Below, one piece after another: positions 24,644-37,689 of a stretch of 64,000 nucleotides of DNA. The stretch comes from Branchiostoma floridae. Lineage: Eukaryota; Chordata; Leptocardii; Amphioxiformes; Branchiostomatidae. The notes under the pieces were generated by a model. That model was not told the origin of the DNA. It saw only the letters and a program-made list of their open reading frames with translations, and did not search any database. The translations under genes and the position numbers were made by a program. Location of the stretch: positions 14,149,357 through 14,213,356 of the forward strand of contig NC_049991.1 of assembly GCF_000003815.2 (NCBI RefSeq), given 5' to 3'. Position 1 is the first letter of the stretch; each line of letters begins with the position of its first letter.

Positions 24644-27600
24644 TTATAAAAGTCCCTGTGAAGTGAGGTCACTGCTGGACTCCCCTGCCCTGTTGAGCTG
24701 GACCTCCTGTGAGATCAGTGACACCTCCTGGGTCATGATGGTCTCTGCTGCAGCCACCAGCTCCTCCATCCTGCAGTCACACAGACATGTTTTCAATCTT
24801 TCACCATTTAAGACATCACCAAAAGTATTTCTAGAACTAAAAGCACAAAACCCAATCATTTTTCTGAACATGGGACAGTTCATTAACCACTGCCTTCAAA
24901 GAAGAAGTCATACCTGACAACAGTATACATTGTATCATATAGTTGATTAGACTGGTGTTATGTATCACACTAACTACTTCTCTTAGTCCTTGAGACTGTA
25001 AATGCAATTAGCTTTCGGGCATGATTTTGCAAATAGAAGCAATTCAAGAATATTGGAGAGAGCAATATGGAAAGTGCACAGTCATGGTGTTGTGCTATTG
25101 TGCAGAAGAATTTGATTCTGCCGGTGCTGCAGCCTGGGTACTATCCGATTTCTACCGGGGCTCTTTGCACTCGCTGCCCTAAAAAGATTTTTGGTGCCCA
25201 GGCGAGCGGTGTTGGACTATGAAGACTAAAGGTCTACATATGAAGACTATACAATGTAAGTGGCTAGCAGATAATGAGCTGCCTTCTATTTGCTTTCCAC
25301 TCATATCTGTCAACAGAACTACCAGGCTACATTGCAAAGTGTACATGAATGCACGTAAGCTGAAGTCCATCTTCAGAGATGGGAATTACTCCAACCAAGT
25401 TGGCACTGGTTTGCACTCATCTTCAATTGAGAAGAGAGGCAGGAAAAATATGACAGAACAACTGTGACGGTTGGATCACCTTTTGAGTAGAACCCCCTCT
25501 GCTGATGTTGTCTTCTGCAGTTCTTCCAACTCCTTGGAGAACTTGGTGACCTTGGGCAGCTGTCTGCTAGTCATGACACTCAGCTGCCCGAGTAACTGCT
25601 CTATCTCATTCACAGACTCATACAGCTTTTCTGGAACACAGGAAATAGGTTTGTCTCATGACTGCGCATGGATACAAATATATTGCGAACAAGATAAGCT
25701 GCCATGTAATGCATTGAGAAAACCTAATTGAAATCTGTTCCCCTTGCTACCCCAATCCCTATCAAACCATTGGTCTCTTGTATTGTCTAAATTCTACAAC
25801 AATAGATATCATGGCACAGTCATCTCTGTACATCAAATCATAATTAATATTATGTACAGTATGTAAAACATCATGACATACAATGTAGATATGTCATTTT
25901 GATATATAAAGGTTATGATCTACTTACTGATATAATCTTCATTGTCGACATCATCAGATACAGAGATGGTTGCTAGGTGGTGCCTCGTGGTATCCAAGGC
26001 ATGAGCAAACTCACTGTAGTCCTGTTGCATCTTGGGAGCACTGTCTACCAGAGGCTGTAGTGCTGCTTCCTGCCAACAGGGAGAGACAAAAACACAATTC
26101 CAAAATGTTCAATGGATTTCAACTTTTTGTGTACATTTCCATCCATTTAATTCACTTCTGTTTGTGATTTTATGATCTGGAAAATCTTTATTCTTTTCCT
26201 TCAAAATGTCTGCCACAATTTTTTTTCAAAATATTAAAAAATCACATGTGGGTTTGTCACCAGGTAGCAACCTTCAAAGCTTCACATATTTTTCTGTCCT
26301 GCTCTGAAATACCTGTAAGATAGATGTTTTATTTGTACAGCAACAAGTCTGTAAAATGTACATTTATATCTTCATAAATGTACCTGCATCTTCAGCATTC
26401 TGTCCAACAGGTTCTGGTACTTCAGACAGTGGATACGCTGCTTGCCCTCTGTGATCTTCTTCCTCAGGTCTTCATTCTTCTCCCACAGTGCATAGCAGTA
26501 TTGCTACAATGGATGAAGAGCAAATACATGTAACTTGGAGAATGGTCTGGCATTTTACTCACAATGGATTCCTAAAGTAGCCAGATGGCACCCAGGCTGA
26601 TTCCTAAGATCAATTCTCAGAAATCGCACCATCATTCAAGACAGCACACTAATCTAATTACCCATCACAAATGTTAGTGACCATCCTTTTTCTTTCTTCC
26701 CCTAATAATGCCAGCTATCTCCCTCCTTTTTTGGGATCATCCGTCGTCCCTATTCCATGGCAGTCGGATGACCAGCTGTCCATGAACCACTACACTACTT
26801 TAAGGAAGGATTTCCACCTGCAGTACTGCAATACCTGAAAATACTGCCAGGAGGCCCAAAATTGTCTTGTTTCTCCGGGATTTCAATAAATACCCACATA
26901 CAAACCCATCAAAGGATCTTGAGTGCAACTACACATACATATACCATTATAGTATAGGTAAAAAGTTACTCACTGATGATTGTTTCTCTTTCTCCTTGAG
27001 ATCTTTTTCCATCTGAAAATCAAATGTTAAGAAATGAAAAATTCCACCCTGCAGTGCATTAGCAACAGTCACATGAAGCCATGTTTAAAAACTCTGATAT
27101 GCTGATATGCACTCGGGAGCTCTGAATCTTTATTCTATAGGCACATTTTACCAAACAATGTCTATATGTCTTTGAGTTTTTTTTTTTACTAGTTTTGTTA
27201 TCTACCACTGACAGTGTCAATTGACACAGAAAATGACACCAGTATACAGTAGAAATCAACACATTACACAGTATAGCAAAAAACAACAATGTTAGAATGC
27301 CAAGAAGGGAAGCTGATATATATGGAGACTACACAGGTTCTCACCTTGGAGCTGATATAGAGCCACTGCAGGTACCTGATGTACCACATGTCCAGCTGGT
27401 GTTGGGTCACCTCAGTACTGGCCTTCTCATGGACAAAACAAACACACACTGTCAGAACTACTCTCTCTTTCACAGCTTTCATCATGTTAATCATAATATT
27501 AGCACTTGGCTTTACTATGCCCTGCTGAATTTTTTTACAACAATAGCAAGCATAGCCTGATTAAATCTCGCTTATAGCAGCCCGCCCAACATCCGCCGGG

Positions 27601-30600
27601 CAGGGGCCAGTTACAGCCCTGGACAGCAGAGTTTGTGTTACACAGACTATAGCAAGCAAAATCTATATTAGCCAGTACTATGCCAGTTTTTTATGGTGAG
27701 TCCCTTCTTTGTGTTATAACAAAGTTTAAACTTTTCAATATGGAATTTACCAACACAGATGAGCTTTCATTCGGCTATGCCAGTTATACTGGTAAACAGG
27801 TACAGATACATAATATTATTGATTACAATACTCAATAGGTACAATGTAGGTAAGAAGCCTATGTATGTACATTTGTGTGTATACCTTTTTCTTAGGTTTC
27901 CCTTTTGATGCAGATGTAGCTGTTGAGGGTGCTGGGAAGAGAATGGAGACTGTCAAAATCACTAGCTCTAGCAAAGTATGTCACTAGTAAAGCTTTAACA
28001 GTAATGATCAACTAGTGTTCTATCCATGGCTAAAATTGAAAATTAAAAAAGTTACTGGTGCATTTTACAAGAATATCTATGACTGGTTTTGAATTAATAA
28101 ACTCTTGTCTTGAAGTCGTTTTAAAAAGTCATCTCTTGTTCCTGTTCTTTTACTCTGATTGAATAAAGATTCAAGGCATAATGTTAACAGTGCTATAACG
28201 AAATGAATGGAGATTTAATTTGAAATACGTTATGTTCTTGTTCATGTTCTTTTACTCTGAATAAAGATTTAATTTGAAAAAAGTCATAATTTGCTATCAA
28301 GAAATAATCTGCTATAAAGAAATGACTGACCAACTAGTATGCTGTCTGCGGTGGGGATGGCTGAGATGTCCCCCAGGGTCATGGAGCCCGGGGTGTGGGG
28401 GTGGGTCCCGCCCATGGGTGTCGACGCTGCCCTCTTACTGCCAGCAACGACTGGTGTCGATGTCGGCCTCTTGTTTCCAGCAAGTATCGGTGTAGAGCCA
28501 TGCTGTGATTCCTTCCTCACAGACTTATCTCTACATGATACACAATAAATATCTATTGAATAGAGTTTCAGTGATGAAAAGCAGAGTGATATTGTTAGTT
28601 CAAGTGCCTTCAAAAGCAATACTAGTAACATACCAGGATTTTCTTACATGTAGACTATAATTATAAAAGTCATCAAATTTGTGATTTGCCAATTGATGAA
28701 TGTATCTACAAGGACAACATTATTTAAAAAAGACAGACAAGATAAAACAATTATTCCAAACAAAACAAGTTAAGAAAACAATATTTGTCATGTAGATTGA
28801 AACCAATGTTATCCAGTCATAATTAAAATGTAGTCTGAGAACTACTTTAAGAAAAAACACAACTTCCCTGAAGGATTTGAAATTACTACTCTTAAAGCAG
28901 AGGTTCAGCTCTGGCTATTTTTTTGCATGTTTTAGACATGTTTGTGTCCGTTTGACATGAAGAAAACAATTCAAAATAATAAGCCCAACAAAAAATGCCC
29001 AAACTAGTCAAAAACAACCAGAGCCAAATCTTTGCTTGGGCTGTATGAATTACCATAGATTCTGAAACATCTTCCCAAATATCAGTTAGCCAGAATTAGT
29101 TCCCTGCAGATTTTGGTAGGTTCCTACCTGCTGAAGGATGAACTCTGTGCGACCTTCCTCTTAGCAGTGCTTGTTGTCCGGGAGGGGGCTGGTTTAGGAG
29201 TTTGAACAGCAGAGGATTGTGTACTCTGGAATAAAACAATCATATTTTAGTTAAACAAGCTAATTTTAGTGTCCATGTCATCTTCCTTTTCCTCATTTTA
29301 CAAACTTCTTGGTGTAACCACCACCTTTAAACTAGGGGTTCATTGAATACATACAGATGTACATGTAACGTTACTTCAAATTGTGATACATTCTTAATAA
29401 CATGCCAAATCATAGCTGACAGAGTTCCTTCCCTTACCCATACTACATGTATTTTGCAACCATGGTATGGCAATGCTGCATTAATTGCACATTGTAAAAA
29501 CATAGGAATAGGTAGTAGAACACATATAAGAGGGATAGGTAGTAGAAGTAGTAATAACCTTGCCAATCTTGGGTTTGTCAGGAAGTACTGCAGCTTTGGC
29601 TTTCTGCATGTACCGGGACTCAACAATAATACCTGTAGAGAAGGATAACAAAATATCTGTCATAAAGCTGTCAGATTAATGCATAAATTATGCATAAGTA
29701 AGTAATACTAGTAGTTTAGCTTGTAGGAAAATGTAAAGCTTTTATGAAAATGTTAGGAGAGGACCAAAGAAAAGTTACAAACATTGTACATGATAACGAT
29801 GCATACATATCTAAGGTAAATGACCCTAAAATTGTTTGCATTTAATTTTAAACCTCTTGGGTGTCAATAACAAAAGAGCAAAAATTTCTGACAAAATATG
29901 CAAGATGTATCTGATTCTTCACCTTTGGGTTTCTTTTTCTTCTTTGTTGGCTGCTCCCTGGTTACAAGTAGAAGATGGAGCATTAGAAACTTGTGTCATC
30001 AACAAACGTAAGTACCGGGTAAGTCAGAACAGTAAGTCATTAACTGGCCTTCAGCTTGCAATACAATATATTCAGCCCATTACAAGTCATATCATCCCTT
30101 CCACCCCCACTTTCATACCAAATTTCTGAGGTCTATTAAAGCCAGTGCAAAGTCTCATCCCCACCCTAACCTGCCTTATCCCATCTACCATTCAGCCCCA
30201 TACCAAGGCCTACACACATTTGTCTACCCATTATCATTCCCAAAAGCCCAACACAATCCATCTCCTTGCACAAACCTATTCCCTGTTCCTAGATGTTTAT
30301 AAATTGTACCACGTAAGAGTACCTTTGTGAATCTGTTACACTAACAGCAGTTGAACTTCCTTGATCCTTCACAGAATCTAGATAAAATGTGGAAAAAAGA
30401 ATAAACAGGGATCAAACAATGTATCAGAACATGTTATCACCATTTTGCAATACAGTTGACATTGAAATATATTTAGTAATTTTCTATTGTGTAAGTTCTG
30501 TTTAAAGCCTTTTTAGTAACCAACATGTAGCAAAAAAATCATTGTCATTGAGAGCACTTAAAAATCATTGAGAGATAGACTTGACAGATCATTTAAAGAT

Positions 30601-33600
30601 TGTTGAGAGATATGTCAAATTTTCTGCAGCTTTGCAGTCTCTACTATAATGGGTTTTCATCTACATATGGAGTCCCCACTTTACCATGTTGTTTCTGTTG
30701 TCTGATTTTGGGTCTGACAGAGAGGGAGTCTGAGTCCCTGACTGGCACCTCGTCTGTGTCTGCTTCAGGGACCTCCACAGGACGAGAGGAGGAGAAGGGG
30801 TCAACAGCGCCCCCTGTGGAGATAGAACAATACTGCATGTAGAACATTTACCTGACTTACAGTAGTTCAAAAATCATGTTTGAAAAGTTGCCAATACACA
30901 TACATGATGTACAGTATACTGGTCACCAAAATTCATGTAATACACACAACAGCTTCTCCACTACCAGATGCTACTTTAAAGAGGCCTTGTGGTTAGGGTA
31001 ATTAGTACTACCTTCAGCCAAGTTGATTCTAATCTATTTATGTATTATAATATGCACATGTTAACTGGAATCTACAACTAGTACAAGTCGTTGTTCGTAT
31101 GCAGCTATTATTACATATATTATGTGTTTTGTGTGGCTATGGTAAGCCCGACTTGTGTAATAAGGTCAAAATTCGGGTGAATGTGTGTTTGCCCGCGATA
31201 ACCTTTAATAAATAAAACATTGACAAACATTGAAAAAGGACATCACTCAGAAAGGAGGTTTAAGGGACGTCCCATGCTTGAAGAGATCTACTCCTCGATC
31301 ACAGTAAAGAACCAATCACACTTGTTGAAAAGATTAGGGACCCATCCAGTTCCTAAACCCTGTAGAAGCAACTATCATGGATTGATGAAAACAAACAAAT
31401 TCACACCTGCGATGTCCTTTTCTCTGATGACAAGTGGCATCTTGTGTCTGGGGACAGACTGCTGAAGATCAGTCATACCCATGGTGTGATCAGTGTCTCC
31501 CTCTAGCAGCACTGATGGTACTGCATCTACGTTTACCTTGGCAGTCTGCCTGGGATCACCGGTATTTCTGAAAAATAAAAAAATAGCAATCATATTATCG
31601 ATGTTGTTTACCTTCTATATTCCCAAGAATAAAGATATTATCTTACTCAATCAAGTTATTGGAAAAGGATCACCATGAAGAAGCCTACAGATGATAAAAT
31701 GTACATCTTGTATAATTGCTTTCTTTCAAATATACATACATGTAACTATCTCATGTCCAATAAAATGGTTTCCAACTTTTGGTCAAATTTTGGATACTGA
31801 TTAATAGTACTGTTCATGGTCTTTTCACCCCTCTTTTTGCTATGTCTACCTTTCTTTTTCATTGGAGTCCCTTCTATGCTTACATGTATGTATTGGGTAA
31901 TGCTTGGCCATTACGCTTGATGCTTTTGCTAAAACAGCTGAGAGAAAACCCACCTGATGTCTGACTGGACGGCCGCAGGTGTGTGACAGACCACCTTGAT
32001 GGGAGACTGGACAACGGACGTCACGATGTCCACCTCAGTGTTCTCTGGACTCTTGGGACCTCGACTGGCGTCAACGTACAGCACCGGGGCAGAGTCCTTA
32101 CTCTGTGATATAAAATATCAAAGAAGATCCTGGTAACTCAACTTTGTAAGTCACTGATCACTGTTTTCAGGATTTGCAATATGTGCAATTGTGCATGAAA
32201 CTGAAAAAGAGAATTTTGAACACTGCACAGTGATGTGATCACATTCTAACCTATTAATATACTACTTACTAGTTACAGGCATAGTCAGTCCTTCACTCTG
32301 ATTTGCTATATACTACAACTTTCCTAATTGTAATTCTCCCCCTCAGGCCACACCAATTTAATTCGTTGGTTCTCGGAATCGCCGCTTCAAAAAATCGCAA
32401 AACCAAAAAAAAAAAAAAAAAATTTTTTCTCCCCAGGCTATCTGAAGGCTGCAGTTTTTCAATAAGTCGATAGGTGTCTCTCTTTGAAGTTGTGACCTAG
32501 GTGATCATGTGACGGAGATTAGCCAATCAGAAGCATCATTCTTAAAATCAAAATGGCGCTGTACGTAGCCGTATTGACTTCTTACGGTAGATCTCAAAGA
32601 AAACGGATAGAAAGCCGCGATGCGNNNNNNNNNNNNNNNNNNNNNNNNNNNNNNNNNNNNNNNNNNNNNNNNNNNNNNNNNNNNNNNNNNNNNNNNNNNN
32701 NNNNNNNNNNNNNNNNNNNNNNNNNNNNNNNNNNNNNNNNNNNNNNNNNNNNNNNNNNNNNNNNNNNNNNNNNNNNNNNNNNNNNNNNNNNNNNNNNNNN
32801 NNNNNNNNNNNNNNNNNNNNNNNNNNNNNNNNNNNNNNNNNNNNNNNNNNNNNNNNNNNNNNNNNNNNNNNNNNNNNNNNNNNNNNNNNNNNNNNNNNNN
32901 NNNNNNNNNNNNNNNNNNNNNNNNNNNNNNNNNNNNNNNNNNNNNNNNNNNNNNNNNNNNNNNNNNNNNNNNNNNNNNNNNNNNNNNNNNNNNNNNNNNN
33001 NNNNNNNNNNNNNNNNNNNNNNNNNNNNNNNNNNNNNNNNNNNNNNNNNNNNNNNNNNNNNNNNNNNNNNNNNNNNNNNNNNNNNNNNNNNNNNNNNNNN
33101 NNNNNNNNNNNNNNNNNNNNNNNNNNNNNNNNNNNNNNNNNNNNNNNNNNNNNNNNNGCATATATCGGGACTCACAATAATACCTGCAGAGAAGACGTAC
33201 AAAAAAATCTGTCATAAAGCTTTGAGATTAAGGCATGAATTATGCATAAGTAATAGGAAAATGTAAAGCTTTTATGAAAATGTAAGGAGAGGCCTGAAGA
33301 AAAGTTAAAACATCGTACATGATAACGATGCATACATATTAAGGTAAATGACCCTAAAATTGTTTGCATTTAATTTTAAACCTCTTAGGTGTCAATAACA
33401 AAAGAGCAAAAATTTCCGACAAAATATGCAACATGTATCTGATTCTCTACCTTTGGGTTTCTTTTTCTTCTTTGTTGGCTGCTCCCTGATTACAAGTAGA
33501 AGATGGATCATTAGTCATTTTCCTTCACCATTCAATTCAACAAAACTTGTGTCATCAACAATCAAATTACATAAGCAGGAACAGTCAATGGCCTTCAGCT

Positions 33601-36600
33601 TGCAATATCATATATTCAGCCCTTTACAAGTCATATCATCCATTCCATCCAAACTTACATTTTTCATACCAACATTCCACGATCTTGGCAAGTCAGAAAG
33701 CCTCAGCACCTCACCCCATCCCAATCCGCCTTATCCCATCTACCATCCACATTATCATTCCCAGAAGCCCAGCACAATCCATCTCCTTGCACAAACCTAT
33801 TCCCTTTTCCTAGATATTCCAGAATTTTTAAATTGTGCCATGTAAGAGTACCTTTGTGAATCTGTTACACTAACAGCAGTTGAACTTCCTTGATCTTTCA
33901 CAGAATCTAGATAAAATGTGGGAAAAAGAATAAACAGGGATCAAACGATGTATCAGAACATGTCATCACCATTTTGCAATACAGTTGACATTGAAATATA
34001 TTTAGTAATTTTCTATTGTGTAAGTTCTGTTTAAGCCTTTTTAGTAACCAACATGTAGCAAAAAAATCATTGTCATTGAGAGCACTTAAAAATCATTGAG
34101 AGATAGACTTGGCAGATCATTTAAAGATTGTTGAGAGATATGTCAAATTTTCTGCAGCTTTGCAGTCTCTACTCTAAGGGGTTTTCATCTATATATGGAG
34201 TCCCACTTTACCATGTTGTTTCTGTTGTCTGATTTTGGGTCTGACAGAGAGAGAGTCTGAGTCCCTGACTGGCACCTCATCTGTGTCTGCTTCAGGGATC
34301 TCCACCGGACGAGAGGAGGAGTAGGGGTCAACAGCGCCTCCTGTGGAGATAGAACAATACTGCAGTTAGAACATTGACCTGGCACTCACAGCAGTTCAAA
34401 AATCATGTTTGAAAAGTTGCCAATGCATATACTAGTCACCAGAATTCATATAATATACACAACAGCTTCTCTACTACCAGGTCATCATGTCCAGATGCTA
34501 CTTTAAAGTGGCCTTATAGTTAGGGTAATTAGTTCCTAGCTTTGGCCAGGGAGATCGCTCAGAAAGGACGCGTAAGGGATGTCACATGTTTGAAGAGACA
34601 CTCCTCGATCACAGTAAAGAACCTATCACACTTGTTGAAAAGAGTAGGGTTGCATAAAGTTTGTAAACCTGTAGAAGCAACTATACTAGTACTGTAAATG
34701 CATTTAAGTTCGCGGGGATTTAATTTCGCAGTAGCCAGAAAAAGGACTTTTCGCGGTGGATTAAAGTTCGCGGCAGCACCATGCACTGTAGTCACTTACT
34801 GCCTCGGAAAAATGTTTGCGGTGGTTTTAAATTCGCGGTGTAGTGACCACTGCAAAATCCGCGAACATTTCTGCATTTACAGTACATGTATTTGGTTTGA
34901 TAAAAACATTTAATCCTACACACCTGCAATGTCCTTTTCTCTGATGACAAGTGGCATCTTGTGTCTGGGGACAGACTGCTGAAGATCGGTCAGGCCCATG
35001 GTGTGATCAGTGTCTCCCTCTAGCAGCACTGACGGTACTGCATCTACGGTTACCTTGGCAGTCTGCCTGGGATCACCAGTATTTCTGCAAAAAAAGAAGA
35101 AAATAACAGTCAATATCACTGCTGACTGTTCATTAATTTGAAAAGAAATTAGTTCCCAGTTCTGCCCTGTTGTCTCTCATTCCTTAAAGAGTCAAAAATA
35201 CCTTATTTTCTTAGGATCACCATGGAAAAATTAAATATACATGTAGTAAAATTGTGTCTTGAATATAAACTCAATTGCAACTACCTCATGTCTAATAAAA
35301 TGTTTCCACCTTTTGGTCAAATTTTGGTTACCGCTCACCACCACTGTTCTTGTCCTTTTCACCAGTTTTTTTGCTTAAGAATTGTTTTGCTTACCTTCTT
35401 TTTTACTAGAGTCCCTCCAGTGCCTAAGTATTGAGTTCTTGGTATGCCTGGCCATTTATACACCTGATGCTTTCACTGAACCAGCTGAATGAAAACCCAC
35501 CTGAGGTCTGACTGGATGGCCGCAGGTGTGTGACAGACCACCTTGATGGGAGACTGGACAACGGACGTCACGATGTCCACCTCCGTGTTCTCTGGACTCT
35601 TGGGACCTCGACTGGCATCAACGTACAGCACTGGGGCAGAGTCTTTACTCTGTGACAAAAAATATCAAAGAAGATCCTGGAAAGTCAACTTTGTAAGTCA
35701 CTGATCACTGTTTTCAAGATTTGCACTTAAATATGTGCAATTTAGTATGAAACTGAAAAAGAGAATTTGTAACACTGCACAGTGATGTGATCACATTCCA
35801 AGCTATACTAATTACAGGCATAGTCAGTCCTTCACTCTGATTTGCTATATACAGTCATTAGTACTGCAACGATCCTAATTGATAGTTATTTTCTCCCTCA
35901 AGAAACCTTAGAATGCTTCATTTTGACTTCATACAATTTTTTTCCTCATACAATTTTTTGTCATACATGCTAAATATAAAATGATCCTTAATACCTGTGT
36001 TGACCCATTTCCCCCGCTGGAGGACTCCAGGTCTGACACTGCCAGTTCATCTGTCATGGTTGGCTTGGGTCGGGCGGGGGACATGCTGCCTCTGGGCGGA
36101 TTCCTGGACAGGAGACAGACGTGAATGACAGTTTCATCATATTAAAATGATTCAAGTGAAGATTTCATCGTGTTATGGCTAGACAATAAAGTTTAGTGCA
36201 CATCTCACGGTATGGTATGGTATCAATCCTACCCTCATGCAGAAGGAGACTGGGTTTGATACAAATGTACTATTGGTAGCTACATCACACTATTCCTTCC
36301 ATCTATGTAGTCCTGTCCAACCTTCCTTCACCACCGTTCACTATTCCATGTCACATACCTCCTGGGAGTGCTGTACATGTCTTCCCTACTGATGGTGTCA
36401 TCTGTTCCTGACTGTCTGTAGGACAATGCTTGTCTTGTGAGGTCCGCAGTATTTCTTGAGCCTACAGTTTGAGCTGGAATAGAGAAAAGAATTATTTGCC
36501 ATTAATCTCTGCAAAGAGGCCAAGCAGTATAGAAGAAGAAGAAGAATTATTTTCCTAAATAATAGCCTTTAATTCTGAGAAATTCAAAATATGCAGATCA

Positions 36601-37336
36601 CTCAATGCAAGAAGTATCTTATTTTCTTGTTTTTCCTTCACTTAAGATAAATTAATGTAAGATGAGAGTCAATCATTTCTGGGAACTATAACATTGATAC
36701 TTAGGCCTAAATCTTACCAAGGAGGTTTTTAGCCTTCTTGGTATTACCTTGTGCTATTTGCTCCTGTGGTACATGTGGGACAGCTGGGGCAGGTTCAGCT
36801 GTAGCCAGTCGGCCTTGTGCCAGGGGTCTACAGAATACAGGTGGACATCATTCAAGGTTTGAAATAGATAGAAACAATTGTATTAATCACCTAACATGTC
36901 AATAGTTTTATAACGTAGTTATACTCAACTTATAGTAAAAACAGTTTTAATTACTTTCATACTAAATTTCGGAAGACCAGATATGTCTTTGAACCCATCA
37001 GCGAATAATTTGGTATGGTGACTCAGTTGTTAATGTCAGTACTGAAAAGATGATGACGATATAGCTTTAATTTAAATGTTATCATAATTAAAAATGATAG
37101 CCTACGTTACAATAATTGTAACGTAGGCAAATTTTGCAGCGCGCCCCCCTCCCACCTTACGTATGTAATCTAAAATCAAAAGAAAATGTCATTTAAAAAC
37201 ATCAGTTCTTGCTAGCATCTTGCTAACAGCCAATTTATCCCTCTTGTGTATTGCAGATGACTCCTAACCTCCTGTGTTTGGCCCCAGCAGAGCTCTCCTC
37301 CGGAGCAGGTTTGTACAAACTCCGTTTGGATGCCAT
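24644..37336 (-). CDS. HAUS8: HAUS8-like augmin subunit with long N-terminal extension; six exons duplicated
   Basis: Unique 5' exons: 37336-37269 (ATG, MASKRSLYKPAPEES), 36827-36748, 36473-36359 and 36103-35995. Then comes a six-exon block present twice (35649-33158 and 32102-29559). Unique 3' exons: 29225-29129, 28530-28331, 27931-27885, 27425-27345, 27012-26974, 26503-26384, 26069-25928, 25630-25480 and 24770-24644. All phases agree except for a 1-bp deletion in one duplicated exon. KPKGIIVESRYMQKAK matches the basic N-terminal motif of vertebrate HAUS8/Hice1 (RVIESRYLQ), and ALDTTRHHLATISV matches ALDTTRHELPV. Between them, TLGDISAIPTADS resembles its DLSAIND segment. The 3' exons encode a mostly helical coiled-coil region. 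HAUS8 binds microtubules through its basic N-terminus and brings augmin and gamma-tubulin to spindle microtubules. The Ser/Pro-rich extension before the basic motif (more than 260 residues with one block) is absent from vertebrate HAUS8. Confidence 0.83.
27565..27655. repeat. Interspersed repeat, family C copy 1
   Basis: Contains caggggccagttacagccct and gcagagtttgtgttacacag; the region at 39780-39850 has the closely related aggggccaattagccccgg and gcggagtttgcgttacgcag. It is a short dispersed repeat without coding capacity, in a HAUS8 intron. Confidence 0.5.
29559..32340 (-). repeat. Duplicated HAUS8 exon block, copy 1 (downstream in transcript)
   Basis: Exons in transcript order: C1 32102-31954 (SKDSAPVLYVDASRGPKSP...), B1 31567-31407 (NTGDPRQTAKVNVDAVPS...), A1 30813-30685 (GAVDPFSSSRPVEVPEADTD...), D1 30377-30323 (DSVKDQGSSTAVSVTDSQ), E1 29957-29923 (EQPTKKKKKPK) and F1 29632-29559 (GIIVESRYMQKAKAAVLPD...). 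Every exon matches copy 2 in length and closely in sequence, as do long stretches of intron. The block begins and ends in phase 0, so one or two copies both keep the frame. This copy is intact and joins in frame to the unique exon 29225-29129. Confidence 0.85.
32625..33157. other. Assembly gap (533 N) at the junction of the duplicated blocks
   Basis: A run of N between copy 1 and copy 2 of the HAUS8 exon block, cutting exon F2. The bases to its left (about 32340-32624) include poly(A)/poly(T) and have no counterpart in the other copy. Confidence 1.
33158..35900 (-). repeat. Duplicated HAUS8 exon block, copy 2 (upstream in transcript), with frameshifted last exon
   Basis: Exons: C2 35649-35501, B2 35084-34924, A2 34340-34212, D2 33906-33852, E2 33485-33451, and F2 from 33183 into the gap. 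Exon lengths are identical to copy 1, with a few percent substitutions and intron indels (copy 2 alone carries the MITE at 34690-34884; copy 1 alone carries about 200 extra bases near 31020-31210). F2 lacks one base relative to F1 (GTATTATTGTGAGTCC against GTATTATTGTTGAGTCC), which breaks the VESRYM frame. Either a true tandem duplication that is decaying, or two haplotypes assembled end to end. Confidence 0.85.
34690..34884. mobile_element. MITE family A, copy 2, inside duplicated intron
   Basis: Termini tactgtaaatgcatttaagt and (inverse) aacatttctgcatttacagta flank a body rich in ttcgcggtgg and gcgaacttt-type phrases. It is related to 12512-12673 and is missing from the equivalent intron of copy 1, so it is an insertion that distinguishes the two blocks. 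Confidence 0.75.
37100..37128. promoter_or_regulatory. Near-perfect 14-bp palindrome in a HAUS8 intron close to the first exon
   Basis: The arms gcctacgttacaat and attgtaacgtaggc are exact inverses separated by one base. It lies about 140 bases 3' (transcript sense) of the first coding exon. It could be a dimeric transcription-factor site; each arm contains TACGTTAC/GTAACGTA, loosely like bZIP half-sites. Function is unknown. Confidence 0.45.
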
Positions 37337-37689
37337 CTTTGATTCTCCCGCCTAGATCTCAACACGAACTTTGACCTGAGGACACGCCCAGACGCTTATC
37401 TCCAAGTAGATGTTGGATTGGGAAATCGTAACTAATACTAGTTTTAAAGTGAAATGTTGTTTTACCCCAAACCCGATTCATAGAATTAAGGTGAGGGTAG
37501 AAGTGAGGTCTAACGTACGGGGTAGATTGATTTCAGTACAAAAACTGGATGGATTGGAGATACGACAAATTAACTTGCTTGCACAATGTGTGAATGGATT
37601 GCATTAACGTTACATTTTTCAATGTCATGGCAAAGTGGGAACAATACAACCTCTGTAATTACACCGTTAGCTTCCCTCTCATAAGAAAT

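Noticed and set aside
28274-28548. Plus-strand frames over the HAUS8 exon at 28331-28530
   Set aside because: Antisense shadows; the minus strand has matching phases on both sides.
32553-33266. Frames of 186-237 codons across the second gap
   Set aside because: They consist almost entirely of X translated from N.
33426-33845. 139-codon plus-strand frame in the duplicated block
   Set aside because: It overlaps HAUS8 exon E2 and introns in antisense; the copy-1 equivalent is broken.
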